DNA from: Bacteroidota bacterium
GTDB lineage: Bacteria > Bacteroidota > Bacteroidia > Chitinophagales > Chitinophagaceae
DNA length: 64,000 bases
Assembly: GCA_023423835.1 (NCBI GenBank)
Contig: JAFAEW010000103.1
Span: 6,303-70,302 of the forward strand
Reading direction: 5' to 3'
The stretch's first letter is position 1, and every line of letters starts with the position of its first letter. Below the pieces are notes generated by a model. That model was not told the origin of the DNA, did not search any database, and was given only the letters and a program-made list of their open reading frames with translations. Positions 44,532 through 54,010 of this stretch are shown piece by piece. Position numbers and translations under genes: made by a program.

Positions 44532-47312
44532 TTATGATTTTACTTTATCTAAAAACTGTCTCAACACGTATTGCAGAATACCGCCGTTGCGATAGTATTC
44601 AATTTCAATTTTCGAATCGAGCCGCGCCACTGCCGGAATTTGTATTTCTGTTCCATCCTCTCTTTTGGCAGATAATTCCACCATTTTTAAAGGATGGATA
44701 TCGTTTTCAATTCCCGTAATCGTAAAAGTTTCCCGTCCGGTAAGACCGTAAGTATCGGCATTTTCACCTTTCTTAAACTGCAAGGGCAAAACACCCATTC
44801 CAACCAGATTACTGCGATGAATACGTTCATAGCTTTCGGCAATTACGGCTTTTATTCCCAACAGGAAAGTGCCTTTTGCCGCCCAGTCACGCGAAGAGCC
44901 GCTTCCGTATTCTTTTCCGGCAACCACGATCAGAGGAATATTTCCTTCCTTATATTTCATGGCTGCATCGTACACAAACATTTCTTCCCCGGTGGGAAGA
45001 TAAGTGGTATAACCGCCTTCACGGCTGGCAAGCCGGTTTTTGATCCGCACATTGGCGAAAGTTCCTCTTACCATTACTTCATCATTGCCTCGCCTTGAAC
45101 CGTAGGAATTGAAATTTTCTCTTTTGATGCCCCGGCTGATGAGGTACTGACCGGCAGCCGATTTTTCATTGAATTGTCCGGCCGGAGAAATATGATCCGT
45201 CGTTATACTGTCGCCCAGAAAAAGCAACGCCTTCGCATTGTAGATATTTTTAATGGGAGGAACATCGTCTGAAATGTTGTAGAAAAAGGGAACTTCCTTT
45301 ATGTAGGTGGATGACTTATCCCAGACGTAGAGTTTATCTTCCGGAACCGGAAGGTTTCTCCAGATATCATTGCCTTCAAATATTTCACTGTAATTTTTCC
45401 GGAAATCTTTGGGACTCAAAACGGCATTCATCGTTTCAATAATCTCTTCATCTTTTGGCCAGATATCGCGCAGATAAACGGGCTGCAGATTCGGATCATA
45501 GGCAATCGGTTCATTGATCAGATCAATATCTACACGGCCTGCAATCGCGAAGGCTACCACCAGCATGGGCGACATGAGGAAGTTCATTTTCACCTGCGGA
45601 TGAATTCTTGCCTCAAAATTTCGGTTACCTGAAAGCACGGATGCCACGATAAGATTATAATCTTCAACGGCCTGTGAAATATAGGGCGGCAGCGGTCCCG
45701 AATTGCCGATACAGGAGGTGCAGCCGTATCCCACGAGATGAAAATCGAGGGCTTCCAGGTCTTCCAGCAAATTCGCCCGCCTCAGATAATCCGTTACGAC
45801 TTTCGATCCGGGTGCAAGAGAAGGCTTTACCCACGGCTTGATATCCAATCCTCTTTCTCTCGCCTTCCTGGCTACCAATCCCGCCCCGAGCATTACATAA
45901 GGGTTTGAAGTATTGGTACAGGAAGTAATGGCTGCGATGACTACCGAGCCATCGGAAACCTCAAATTTTTCATGCCCGATGGTGATCCAGACCGACTTCA
46001 TCCCATCTCTGTCTTTCTCCTCCACAAAGGTTTCAGAAGGAATATCTTTTGGAACAGTTACGGGCTGACCGCCGCCTTCCGCAAACCAGCGCGTAAGCTG
46101 TTTTTCTGAAGATTTTTTATAAGTACGATGAAAACCTTCATCGAGCAGATCTATAAACTTGCTTTTGAAATCTTTCAGCAGGATTTTATCCTGAGGACGT
46201 TTCGGACCCGCGATACTCGGTTCGATCGTAGAAAGATCAAGTTCGAGAATGTCGGTATAGGTGATCGATTCCGCCCCGGTTCTCCACAGCATATTTGTTT
46301 TGCAGTAGTCTTCCACCAGCCGCACCTGTTCTTCCGAACGATTGGTTTTACGCATATATTCAAGCGTCTTTTCATCAATCGGAAAATAAGTGATCGTACA
46401 GCCGAATTCGGGCGACATATTTCCGATCGTTGCCCGGTCGGGAACCGAAAGATTATCTAATCCGTTGCCGAAAACTTCTACAAATTTTCCCACCACCCCG
46501 TACTTCCTCAACAGGTTGGCAATGGTTAATACGAGGTCGGTAGCGGTGGTTCCGATGGGCAATTGTCCGGTCAGTTTTAATCCAATCACTTCCGGCATGA
46601 TAAAATAGATGGGTTGTCCCAGCAAGGCTGCTTCCGCTTCAATTCCGCCAACACCCCAAGCCACAACTCCAATACCGTTAACCATTGGCGTATGGCTGTC
46701 GGTTCCAACCAAAGTATCGGGAAAAACCTCGCCATTTCGCTCAATAACGCCTTTCGAAAGATACTCGAGATTCACCTGGTGACAAATGCCCATTCCGGGC
46801 GGCACAACACTGAAATTGTTGAAAGATCGCTGCGCCCACTTTAAAAATTCGTAGCGTTCTTTATTTCGTTTGTATTCTTCATCGATATTGCGTTCATAAG
46901 CGTAACTGGTTCCGAAATAATCTACCTGAACCGAATGGTCGATCACCAGATCAACGGGGATAAGCGGGTTGATCTCGTCGGGATTTTTCCCTTTTCTTGC
47001 CACCTCAGCCCTTAAAGAGGCAATGTCAACAACGGCGGGAACACCGGTGAAATCCTGCATTAGTACACGGGCAGGTTTAAACGGAATATCCTTATCCGAT
47101 CCGGCGGGTTGCCAGTGTAAAAGGGTTTCAATATTTTCTTTGGTAACAGCGAAATCATCGAAGTTTCGGAGTGCATTTTCCAGTAAAATGCGGATTGAAA
47201 ATGGAAGTTTCGAAATTTTGTATCCTTGTTTTTCCAACTCAGGAAGACTATAATAGGTAAACGTTCCGTGCTTGGTGTTCAACAGTTTTTTAACCTGGAA
47301 TGATTCATTCAT
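44532..47312 (-). CDS. acnA: Aconitate hydratase A (AcnA/IRP-type)
   Basis: 926 residues, standard for AcnA. The [4Fe-4S] cysteines are in AITSCTNTSNP and GYGCTSCIGNSGPLP. The catalytic segments DSHTPMVNGIG and the swivel-domain loop GSGSSRDWAAKG are present. It interconverts citrate and isocitrate. It leads a run with two AhpD-like proteins, a flavin reductase and a methyltransferase; the nearby peroxide-handling genes may protect the labile cluster. Confidence 0.97.
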   Translation of the reverse strand: MNESFQVKKLLNTKHGTFTYYSLPELEKQGYKISKLPFSIRILLENALRNFDDFAVTKENIETLLHWQPAGSDKDIPFKPARVLMQDFTGVPAVVDIASLRAEVARKGKNPDEINPLIPVDLVIDHSVQVDYFGTSYAYERNIDEEYKRNKERYEFLKWAQRSFNNFSVVPPGMGICHQVNLEYLSKGVIERNGEVFPDTLVGTDSHTPMVNGIGVVAWGVGGIEAEAALLGQPIYFIMPEVIGLKLTGQLPIGTTATDLVLTIANLLRKYGVVGKFVEVFGNGLDNLSVPDRATIGNMSPEFGCTITYFPIDEKTLEYMRKTNRSEEQVRLVEDYCKTNMLWRTGAESITYTDILELDLSTIEPSIAGPKRPQDKILLKDFKSKFIDLLDEGFHRTYKKSSEKQLTRWFAEGGGQPVTVPKDIPSETFVEEKDRDGMKSVWITIGHEKFEVSDGSVVIAAITSCTNTSNPYVMLGAGLVARKARERGLDIKPWVKPSLAPGSKVVTDYLRRANLLEDLEALDFHLVGYGCTSCIGNSGPLPPYISQAVEDYNLIVASVLSGNRNFEARIHPQVKMNFLMSPMLVVAFAIAGRVDIDLINEPIAYDPNLQPVYLRDIWPKDEEIIETMNAVLSPKDFRKNYSEIFEGNDIWRNLPVPEDKLYVWDKSSTYIKEVPFFYNISDDVPPIKNIYNAKALLFLGDSITTDHISPAGQFNEKSAAGQYLISRGIKRENFNSYGSRRGNDEVMVRGTFANVRIKNRLASREGGYTTYLPTGEEMFVYDAAMKYKEGNIPLIVVAGKEYGSGSSRDWAAKGTFLLGIKAVIAESYERIHRSNLVGMGVLPLQFKKGENADTYGLTGRETFTITGIENDIHPLKMVELSAKREDGTEIQIPAVARLDSKIEIEYYRNGGILQYVLRQFLDKVKS

Positions 47313-47488
47313 CTGCTATTAATTTTCGATTAAGATAGGAAATATCGACGGTTAAATAAAATCCCAACGGTCAAAGCAGGCAGAAACGATGCAGTTTTTT
47401 CCACTTTCGAAAAACAACATCCAAAAAAGCAGTCTTCGCAAACGCGATCCTGCAACCAACGGGAATGATAGCAGATGATGAACCGGGG

Positions 47489-47992
47489 TTATTCGATATA
47501 GGCGCCCATGACTTCGTGGTTCTCTATTTTTACTTTTATATAATCTTCGGCAGTCGTGGCAACGGAAAGACCCACATAATCGGGTTTTACGGGAAATAAT
47601 TTGTGCGTTCTTTCTACCAACACCAACATTTGAATGCGGTTTGTTTTGAACGACAGAAACGGTTTCATCGCATGCACCAAAGCTTTTCCCGTATTGCTTA
47701 CATCATCGATTATGATGATATTTTTTCCGGAGAAATCAATTTTCTCGCTAAACGAAATTTCGCCTGGATTGGTCTTATCAAAACTCAGGGAGATAGAATG
47801 AACGGTGGAGGGAAGATAATCTCTGAGCACCGGCAGAAGCTGGTTGGCGATATCAGGTCCGTTTTTTGAAATCCCGGCTAAAACCAGGTCAATTTCTTCG
47901 CCGCTTAATTGTTCCGCAATTTCTAAAGCCATCCTTCTGATCTTCTTCTTGGCAACTTCGCGGTTCATCAACACTTTCCGTTCATTCATCAT
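47489..47992 (-). CDS. Phosphoribosyltransferase
   Basis: 167 residues from the ATG at 47992 (MMNERKVLMNREVAKKKI); later ATGs at 47989 and 47968 are possible, and an earlier one at 48052 adds 20 doubtful residues. PRPP-binding loop IIIIDDVSNTGKAL, pyrophosphate-loop region VLAGISKNGPDIA. Length and motif resemble PyrR/HGPRT-type or Xpt-type enzymes rather than a large PRTase, but the base cannot be assigned. Divergent from the membrane Fe-S protein. Confidence 0.88.
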   Translation of the reverse strand: MMNERKVLMNREVAKKKIRRMALEIAEQLSGEEIDLVLAGISKNGPDIANQLLPVLRDYLPSTVHSISLSFDKTNPGEISFSEKIDFSGKNIIIIDDVSNTGKALVHAMKPFLSFKTNRIQMLVLVERTHKLFPVKPDYVGLSVATTAEDYIKVKIENHEVMGAYIE

Positions 47993-48084
47993 GATGAGAA
48001 AAATTTTATTTAAACTCTCCAAAAGTAAGCAAGGTACAAACATGCCCCGCAAAGCAGCAAAAGTTTATCTTGCAGTCTGAAAAT

Positions 48085-49431
48085 ATGCTGATTATGCAAA
48101 TTGCCAGTCAAATCGCTTTTATTATACTCGTTATTGTTTCCATTCTGTTTTTTGCGAAAAACGTCCGGTTCATCAGGCGAAACATTTTATTAGGACAGGA
48201 TGAGGATCTGAAAGACCAGCCCGCGAGGAGATGGAAGAATATGCTGTTGTTTGCTTTAGGACAGAAGAAGATGTTCAGAAAGCCGCTGGTGGGCTTAATG
48301 CATTTTGTGGTGTATGCGGGATTTATCATCATCAATATTGAGGTACTTGAAATTGCATTGGATGGATTATTGGGAACTCATCGTTTGTTTTTCAGACCGT
48401 TGGGAAATGTGTATATGTGGCTGATCAACGCTTTTGAATTTTTGGCAGTTCTCGTGATCATTGCCTGCGCCGCGTTTCTGATCAGAAGAAACGTTATCAG
48501 GCTGAAGCGCTTCAATGACGGCGATTTGAAAGGATGGCCAAGAAGCGATGCCAATTATATTTTGATTACTGAGATCGTTTTGATGTCTTTATTCCTCACG
48601 ATGAACGCAAGTGACACACTGCTGCAGGCAAGAGGTGTTGGACATTATGGTGACACTGTAACCGGGAATTTTGCCTTTTCGCAAGCTTTGCACCCGCTTC
48701 TAAATGGAATCAGCAGTGATGGATTAATGGGAATTGAAAGAACGGCCTGGTGGTTGCACATATTCGGCATTTTTGCCTTCCTGAATTACCTTCCTTATTC
48801 AAAGCATTTACACATTCTTCTTGCATTTCCAAATACGTACTATACGAGGCTTGAACCAAAAGGGAAGATGGACAATATGCCCGAAATTCAAAAGGAGGTT
48901 TTGTATGCTATGCAACCCGAACTTATTCCTGCTGAAGCGGCTGAACAACCGGAAACTCCGAAAAGGTTCGGAGCCAAGGACGTTTTTGATCTTAGCTGGA
49001 AAAATCTGCTCGATGCGTATAGTTGTACCGAATGCGGAAGATGCACCGCCGCCTGTCCCGCAAATATTACGGGAAAAGTTTTAAGTCCGCGCCAGATTGT
49101 GATGGCAACGAGAGACAGGATGGTGGATGTAGGCAAAAACATCGATGCCAACAATGGTTTTGTTGATGACGGAAAAACGCTGTTACACGATTACATAAAA
49201 GTAGAGGCCTTGCGTGCCTGCACTACCTGCAATGCCTGTGTACAGGAGTGTCCGGTAAATATCAGTCCGCTCGACATCATCCTCGAATTGAGAAGGTATC
49301 TGATTATGGAAGAAAGCAATGCGCCGCAGGAATGGAACGCAATGTTTAGCAATATTGAAAATAATTTTGCGCCCTGGAAATTTTCTCCCGATGAAAGGGA
49401 TAAGTGGGCGGAAGAAATGGGAACAGAATAA
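48085..49431 (+). CDS. Membrane-bound [4Fe-4S] oxidoreductase (HdrE/NarI-like membrane domain fused to HdrC-type Fe-S domain)
   Basis: 448 residues from the ATG at 48085; 48094 is an alternative. Five or six membrane helices (about 5-28, 70-95, 110-135, 160-185, 230-250) form a haem-type b-like membrane unit. Two ferredoxin motifs follow, CTECGRCTAACP and CTTCNACVQECP. This is the membrane electron-transfer subunit found in Bacteroidota with a cysteine-rich HdrB-like protein, which is not adjacent here. It probably passes electrons between quinone and a soluble donor. Confidence 0.88.
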   Translation: MLIMQIASQIAFIILVIVSILFFAKNVRFIRRNILLGQDEDLKDQPARRWKNMLLFALGQKKMFRKPLVGLMHFVVYAGFIIINIEVLEIALDGLLGTHRLFFRPLGNVYMWLINAFEFLAVLVIIACAAFLIRRNVIRLKRFNDGDLKGWPRSDANYILITEIVLMSLFLTMNASDTLLQARGVGHYGDTVTGNFAFSQALHPLLNGISSDGLMGIERTAWWLHIFGIFAFLNYLPYSKHLHILLAFPNTYYTRLEPKGKMDNMPEIQKEVLYAMQPELIPAEAAEQPETPKRFGAKDVFDLSWKNLLDAYSCTECGRCTAACPANITGKVLSPRQIVMATRDRMVDVGKNIDANNGFVDDGKTLLHDYIKVEALRACTTCNACVQECPVNISPLDIILELRRYLIMEESNAPQEWNAMFSNIENNFAPWKFSPDERDKWAEEMGTE

Positions 49432-49536
49432 GTATAATCCGCTTCGATTTTTTCTGGCGGAATTTTCTATTTCAAAAAGACTGTCAAGCCTAATAAAAAG
49501 CTATTTCTTTTTTTGTCTGCGACCGGAAAGGTTTTA

Positions 49537-50295
49537 TCACAGAAAACTCACCTCGCCCGTCTTCAGGTTATAATAGGCTCCTACTATTTTTATCTCACCC
49601 TTAGCGGCCTGTTCTTTCAGGATCGGACTATTTTCCTTTATCATTTCGATCGTATGCAGGATGTTATTTTTCGCTACAACCTCCAGATACGAATCGTTTT
49701 TCGAACTTTTTTCTCCCACAAAATTATCTGAGGCTGCCACTGCCGGTTGAATCTTTGAAACAAGGGCAGTAATATTTCCGAGTTGCACATTGTCAATTGC
49801 AGCCTTAACCGCCCCACATCCTTCGTGTCCCATGACTACAATAACATGAGCGCCGGAAACCTTGCATCCAAATTCCATACTTCCGAGAATATCTTCATTG
49901 ACCACATTTCCAGCCACGCGAGCCACAAAAAGATCACCGATGCCTCTGTCGAAAACGTCTTCAACCGGAATTCTGCTATCAAGGCAGGATAAAATTACCG
50001 CCTCGGGATATTGTCCGGACGCCGCCATCCGAACCATTGCCGAATCATTTTTTGGTGTAAGACGATTGGTGACAAATCGCCTGTTGCCTTCTTTCAGGCT
50101 ATTGATCACCCAATCGGCCGTCATTGCCTTCTGATCCGCGGCGGTAAGTACACTGGTTCTTACATCTACATTACTTGTACGGACGGAACGGACTTCGCCG
50201 GGCCGGTTTTCCATTCTTCCCGCGGAAGTTTTGCAACCGGCAATACAGGATATAACAGCTACAGCAACTGACAGGCGTTTGATGAATGTGTTCAT
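49537..50295 (-). CDS. Beta-class carbonic anhydrase with lipoprotein signal
   Basis: 252 residues. The first 20 residues (MNTFIKRLSVAVAVISCIAG) are a lipoprotein signal with lipobox IAGC and Cys21, then a low-complexity spacer to about 70. Zinc ligands are in CLDSR and GHEGCGAV. It catalyses CO2/bicarbonate exchange. Most beta-carbonic anhydrases are cytoplasmic, so export and lipid anchoring are unusual. Confidence 0.92.
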   Translation of the reverse strand: MNTFIKRLSVAVAVISCIAGCKTSAGRMENRPGEVRSVRTSNVDVRTSVLTAADQKAMTADWVINSLKEGNRRFVTNRLTPKNDSAMVRMAASGQYPEAVILSCLDSRIPVEDVFDRGIGDLFVARVAGNVVNEDILGSMEFGCKVSGAHVIVVMGHEGCGAVKAAIDNVQLGNITALVSKIQPAVAASDNFVGEKSSKNDSYLEVVAKNNILHTIEMIKENSPILKEQAAKGEIKIVGAYYNLKTGEVSFL

Positions 50296-50457
50296 TTTCT
50301 ACTGTTTGAAAAAGATTAAATAGCAAACAGGCAACTCATGGAAAATGGATCGAGCATCCGTTTTGGTATCACCAAAATTTCACTAAAGCTAATCGGATTA
50401 AACGAATTATTAAAAAAAATAATTTCTGTGAAATTTTTTGTAGGGATGGGAAAGAAA

Positions 50458-50505
50458 AAACCCCCGTTTGTCTTTCAAATTTAAAAAACAGTGGAACGGG
50501 GGTTT
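50458..50505 (-). terminator. Intrinsic terminator after the SusC/TlpA chimeric gene
   Basis: AAACCCCCGTT (50458-50468) and AACGGGGGTTT (50495-50505) form an 11-bp GC-rich stem around a 26-base A+T-rich loop. On the minus strand it is followed by a run of Ts (TTTTTTC). It lies 16 bp past the stop at 50521. Confidence 0.85.
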
Positions 50506-50520
50506 ATATTTTCAGTTCTC

Positions 50521-51917
50521 TTATTCTAAACCTTCAAGCTTTTCTTCGAGCCAGGCGCCACGAACACCGGAAGCAATGATCTTTCCGTCTCTGTCGAGCA
50601 GCAGACTGAAAGGAATCCCGAGAATATTGTAAGCCTTCGCGATCGGTGATTCAAATCCCTGAGGCGCTGATAGTTGCACCCAATTCATTCCTTCTTCGTC
50701 GATCGCCTTTTTCCAGTCTTCATCGCTCTCATCTAAAGAAATACTGATGATCTCGAAGTTTTCGGCTTTTTGACCGTTTACCTCTTTCAGATGCGGGATC
50801 TCTCCGCGGCAGGGTCCGCACCAGCTTGCCCAAAATTCGAGCAGAACATACTTCTTATCAGATACATAGTCTGATAGCATCGCTTTCCCACCTATTTGCG
50901 TTATCAATTCAAAATCCATGTACTTCACGCCAATCGCACCTTTTTTCGCATTTTCAACCATTGAATCGAAAACGGTATATTTACGGGTGCCGGTCCATCC
51001 TTTTGCAATCGTTGCCCGCAGACTGTCTAATTGACGGGCGTTTAACTGAAGCGAGAATCCGTTCATGTATTGTGTTGCCTGGTCATAAGCAACCACTGAG
51101 TTTGGATGATCCATGATATACTTCCATCGCAGATCATCAATCTTTTTCTGAACGACCTTCTGTTTTTTTACCAGTTCAATTCCTTCCTTCGTATTGAACT
51201 TTCCTTCCAATGCGGCATAGGAACCCGTAAGCTGTGTACGGTTGAGGGTTTGATATCCGGAAGAAATTACCACTTCCTCAACGGCTGCAACCTTCGATGG
51301 CACCTGAATTTCCAGGAAACTTTTTCCCGCCACCCGCACTTCAAGCGGATGAATATTGATGGCTGAAACCACGAGCACTGCATCAGGATCAACATTTGAC
51401 AGTTGAAATTCACCCTGTTCATTCGTAGAAACGGCGTAATTGGTTCCCTTCACCGAAATCGTAACCACTACCGGGTCGCCGTTTTCATTGGTGACGCGGC
51501 CCGAAATGTCTATCGCTACAACTGCGGTATGTGAAACGGAATAAGCGGCGGGTGAGGCAGATTTCAGCTTAAGTACGATGGTATTTCCGGTAATGGAATA
51601 AGACAACGGCTGATCTTTAAAAATTTCATCCAAAGCCGTTTCCAGCGGAGCGTTGCTGAGTCTTCGGAAACCGGCCTTGCCTTCAACAGGTCTCCATTGC
51701 GATAAAAGAACACGTGTCCGGTTTGCTTTTTTACCGCAGACATCACTTCCTGCAACCGTACGTTTTGTCCCGAATAGGTGACCGTTTGCGGATTTCCGGA
51801 AGCAAAGCTCTGAAGCAGGGCAAAAAATAACATCGCTATGGTCAGTTTCATTGCCAAAAAGATTTGAAAAGGACTAAAAGGATATTTTTTCCTTTTAACG
51901 GAAAATGTAACTTGCAT
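50521..51917 (-). pseudogene. Frameshifted SusC N-terminus fused to TlpA-like thioredoxin C-terminus
   Basis: Two overlapping frames make one damaged gene. The 5' frame (51917 down to 51564) has a SusC-type start (signal MKLTIAMLFFALL, STN domain with VTYSGQNVRLQEVMSAV) but leaves the coding path near 51671-51657; the other frame resumes with SNAPLE-DEIFKDQPL, the normal end of STN. The second frame then has a carboxypeptidase-regulatory-like domain (about 40-115) and the TonB-plug start EEVVISSGYQTL (119-130). At about residue 140 it switches to a TlpA-like segment with redox motif WCGPC (271-275). The 800-residue barrel and SusD are absent. ATG at 51917. Translation would need frameshifting, or internal initiation at 51633 without signal peptide. 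Confidence 0.8.
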
Positions 51918-51977
51918 CTTTCGCTGTATTTGTTGTTTAGTAATCAGAAATCAATTCAATTCAAGGCGAAAAAAGTG

Positions 51978-52002
51978 ACCGGGAATGTTGCAGCATCCCG
52001 GT
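51978..52002. terminator. Stem-loop between fecR and the chimeric gene (attenuator-like)
   Basis: ACCGGGA (51978-51984) and TCCCGGT (51996-52002) pair around an 11-base loop, followed by seven Ts on the plus strand and CACTTTTTT on the minus strand. It lies in the 101-bp gap between fecR and the SusC-like start and may attenuate read-through. Confidence 0.6.
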
Positions 52003-52018
52003 TTTTTTCTATATCATT

Positions 52019-53149
52019 TTATGGTAATACAATTAATTTTCTTCCTTCAAGTTTATACCTGATTCCGGTTTCACTTAAGATCTTCAATACCTCATTCAAC
52101 GCCAGACTTCTGCTGATCTCGCCGGTAAAACTTCCGTCGGGTAGATTCTGCGGATAAACAATTTCCACATTATACCATCTCGATAGCTGTTGCATGATGG
52201 CTTCCACATTATCATTCTGAAAATTGAAATATCCATTTTTCCAGGCAACCCCCGCACTGGTGTCAACACCGGAAAGAAGTCTTGCTTTTCCGGCTGAAAC
52301 CACCGCCTGTTCTCCCGGTTTCAGAAGGACTTGCGAACCGGCCACATTTACTTTCACCGCGCCGCGCAAAAGCGTAACACTCAGGTTTGGCTGCTCTTCG
52401 TATCCGTTGATATTGAATTCCGTTCCCAAGACATTCACGCTGACATCACCATTTTTAATTGTAAAAGGTTGACCGGTATGACGGATATCAAAATAACATT
52501 CGCCTGTCATCTCCACCACTCGCTCACCTTCTCTAAAGGCGGCCGGATATTTCAGGGAGGAAGCCGCATTGAGCCAAACCCTGCTGCCATCTGAAAGGGT
52601 GAGCATATACTGTCCGCCATTGGGCGTTTTGATGGTATTGAAAACTTCCTGTTTTCCGGAAATGCCATTTGACGTGTACACCAATTCTCCATCAAGATTC
52701 CGAACGGAAGCACTTCCTTCTGTTGCAATCATTCCGGTTGCGGAATCAAGCACGTAAACCGAACCGTCTGATAAGGTCAAAGTGGCCTTTTCTCCGCCGG
52801 GCAGTATAATTTCAGAAGCACCGGCAACCTTGTTATCCGGATTGGCGGATCGCTCTCCCTGCCTTGTGAAAAGCCAGGTGGCTGCAATCAACATAACCAA
52901 AACCGCTGCAACCTGGTACAGTCTGAAATTCCGAAAGAACGGCCGTACCTTTGGTTGCCTTATATCGTGCCTGATTTCGTGAAACAGGTCTTTTACAAAT
53001 TCCTGCTTTTCCGCTTCCGAGAAAGTTTTCCACCGGTTTTGCGCTTCCGGCACTTCATCCAACCATTTTTCTACCAGTAAGGTTTCTTCAACCGTTGCGG
53101 TGCCATTTAAATACCGGTCTAACAGTTCAAATTGTTTCAATTCAGGCAT
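52019..53149 (-). CDS. FecR-family anti-sigma factor
   Basis: 376 residues: N-terminal cytoplasmic sigma-binding domain (1-70), one membrane helix (about 77-94), FecR domain (about 110-260, with LPGGEKATLTLSDGS and VLGTEFNI) and a C-terminal DUF4974-type secretin-like domain (about 305-376). In SusC/SusD loci it receives the signal from the receptor and frees its sigma factor. It starts 6 bp after the ECF gene. The receptor it would pair with is the broken chimeric gene downstream. Confidence 0.93.
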   Translation of the reverse strand: MPELKQFELLDRYLNGTATVEETLLVEKWLDEVPEAQNRWKTFSEAEKQEFVKDLFHEIRHDIRQPKVRPFFRNFRLYQVAAVLVMLIAATWLFTRQGERSANPDNKVAGASEIILPGGEKATLTLSDGSVYVLDSATGMIATEGSASVRNLDGELVYTSNGISGKQEVFNTIKTPNGGQYMLTLSDGSRVWLNAASSLKYPAAFREGERVVEMTGECYFDIRHTGQPFTIKNGDVSVNVLGTEFNINGYEEQPNLSVTLLRGAVKVNVAGSQVLLKPGEQAVVSAGKARLLSGVDTSAGVAWKNGYFNFQNDNVEAIMQQLSRWYNVEIVYPQNLPDGSFTGEISRSLALNEVLKILSETGIRYKLEGRKLIVLP

Positions 53150-53155
53150 AATTAC

Positions 53156-53770
53156 CTACAAGTCGTTCTGACCGGCGATTGGTACTATTGGATGTAAAAA
53201 AAAAATCAGGAGAGTTGTAAGCAGGTCTCTGCCCGACAGTCTTGATCGAATCTGGCTTAGGGCAGAGCTAAGCTGGTTTTTTACTGTTTGTTCTGAAATT
53301 TTCAGTCTTGCCACAATCTCACGGATCGTGAGGTGTTCATTTCGGCTAAGTTGGAAAACTTCTTTAAGACGAGGTGTAAGCGCGTTGACCGATTCCTGAA
53401 GGATAGACTCCAGCTCCTTCCGGTTGACCATCTGTTCTGAACTCGATGCACCTGTCGGAAGTTTTTCCAGGATAGAGAGGTATTTATTTTTGACTGCTGA
53501 TTTACGAATCAGATCGATGATGCGGTACCTGACTGCCGAAAACAAGTAAGCTTCCAGGGATATCGTGACCGAGAGATCAAAACGCTGCTGCCACAGCTGC
53601 ACGAAAAGATCATGAATAATGTCTTTGGCTTCCTCCGGAGCGTTTAATTTCGAGGCAGCAAAAGCGATCAACCGGGTAGCATAGGTATGGTATAGAAACT
53701 CGAATGCCGGCTCATCGCCATTCCTGATTAAGCGCAGCAATTCATCCTCTGTATATTTCTTTCCGGTCAA
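53156..53770 (-). CDS. ECF-type RNA polymerase sigma factor
   Basis: 204 residues. Region 2 (DEPAFEFLYHTYATRLIAFA, DIIHDLFVQLW) and region 4 (LTIREIVARLKISEQTVKNQLSSAL) are intact. The first usable start is TTG at 53770 (TTG ACC GGA AAG): an in-frame TAA lies five codons upstream and no ATG comes before Met at about residue 119. The HTH (NQLSSALSQIR) is complete. It starts a sigma-FecR-receptor unit whose receptor is damaged. Confidence 0.9.
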   Translation of the reverse strand: MTGKKYTEDELLRLIRNGDEPAFEFLYHTYATRLIAFAASKLNAPEEAKDIIHDLFVQLWQQRFDLSVTISLEAYLFSAVRYRIIDLIRKSAVKNKYLSILEKLPTGASSSEQMVNRKELESILQESVNALTPRLKEVFQLSRNEHLTIREIVARLKISEQTVKNQLSSALSQIRSRLSGRDLLTTLLIFFLHPIVPIAGQNDL

Positions 53771-54010
53771 TCGTAATGGTTGTTAATCCTAAAATAAATG
53801 TAGGCCAACAATCTTTCAGTGGCCGAATATTAAAATTCGTAAAAATAGAGTTTTTTTTGTCAAACTTCAGGAGTGTAAACCTCCTTTAGTTACCACCTGC
53901 TTTGTTCACAATTTTGGAATGAAAAAGGCTTTGGAGAACTTTTAGTTTAACGCAAACCTCCATCGGTAAAGACCATGCCCGCATTTGAATTATCGCACTC
54001 CAAACAACGT

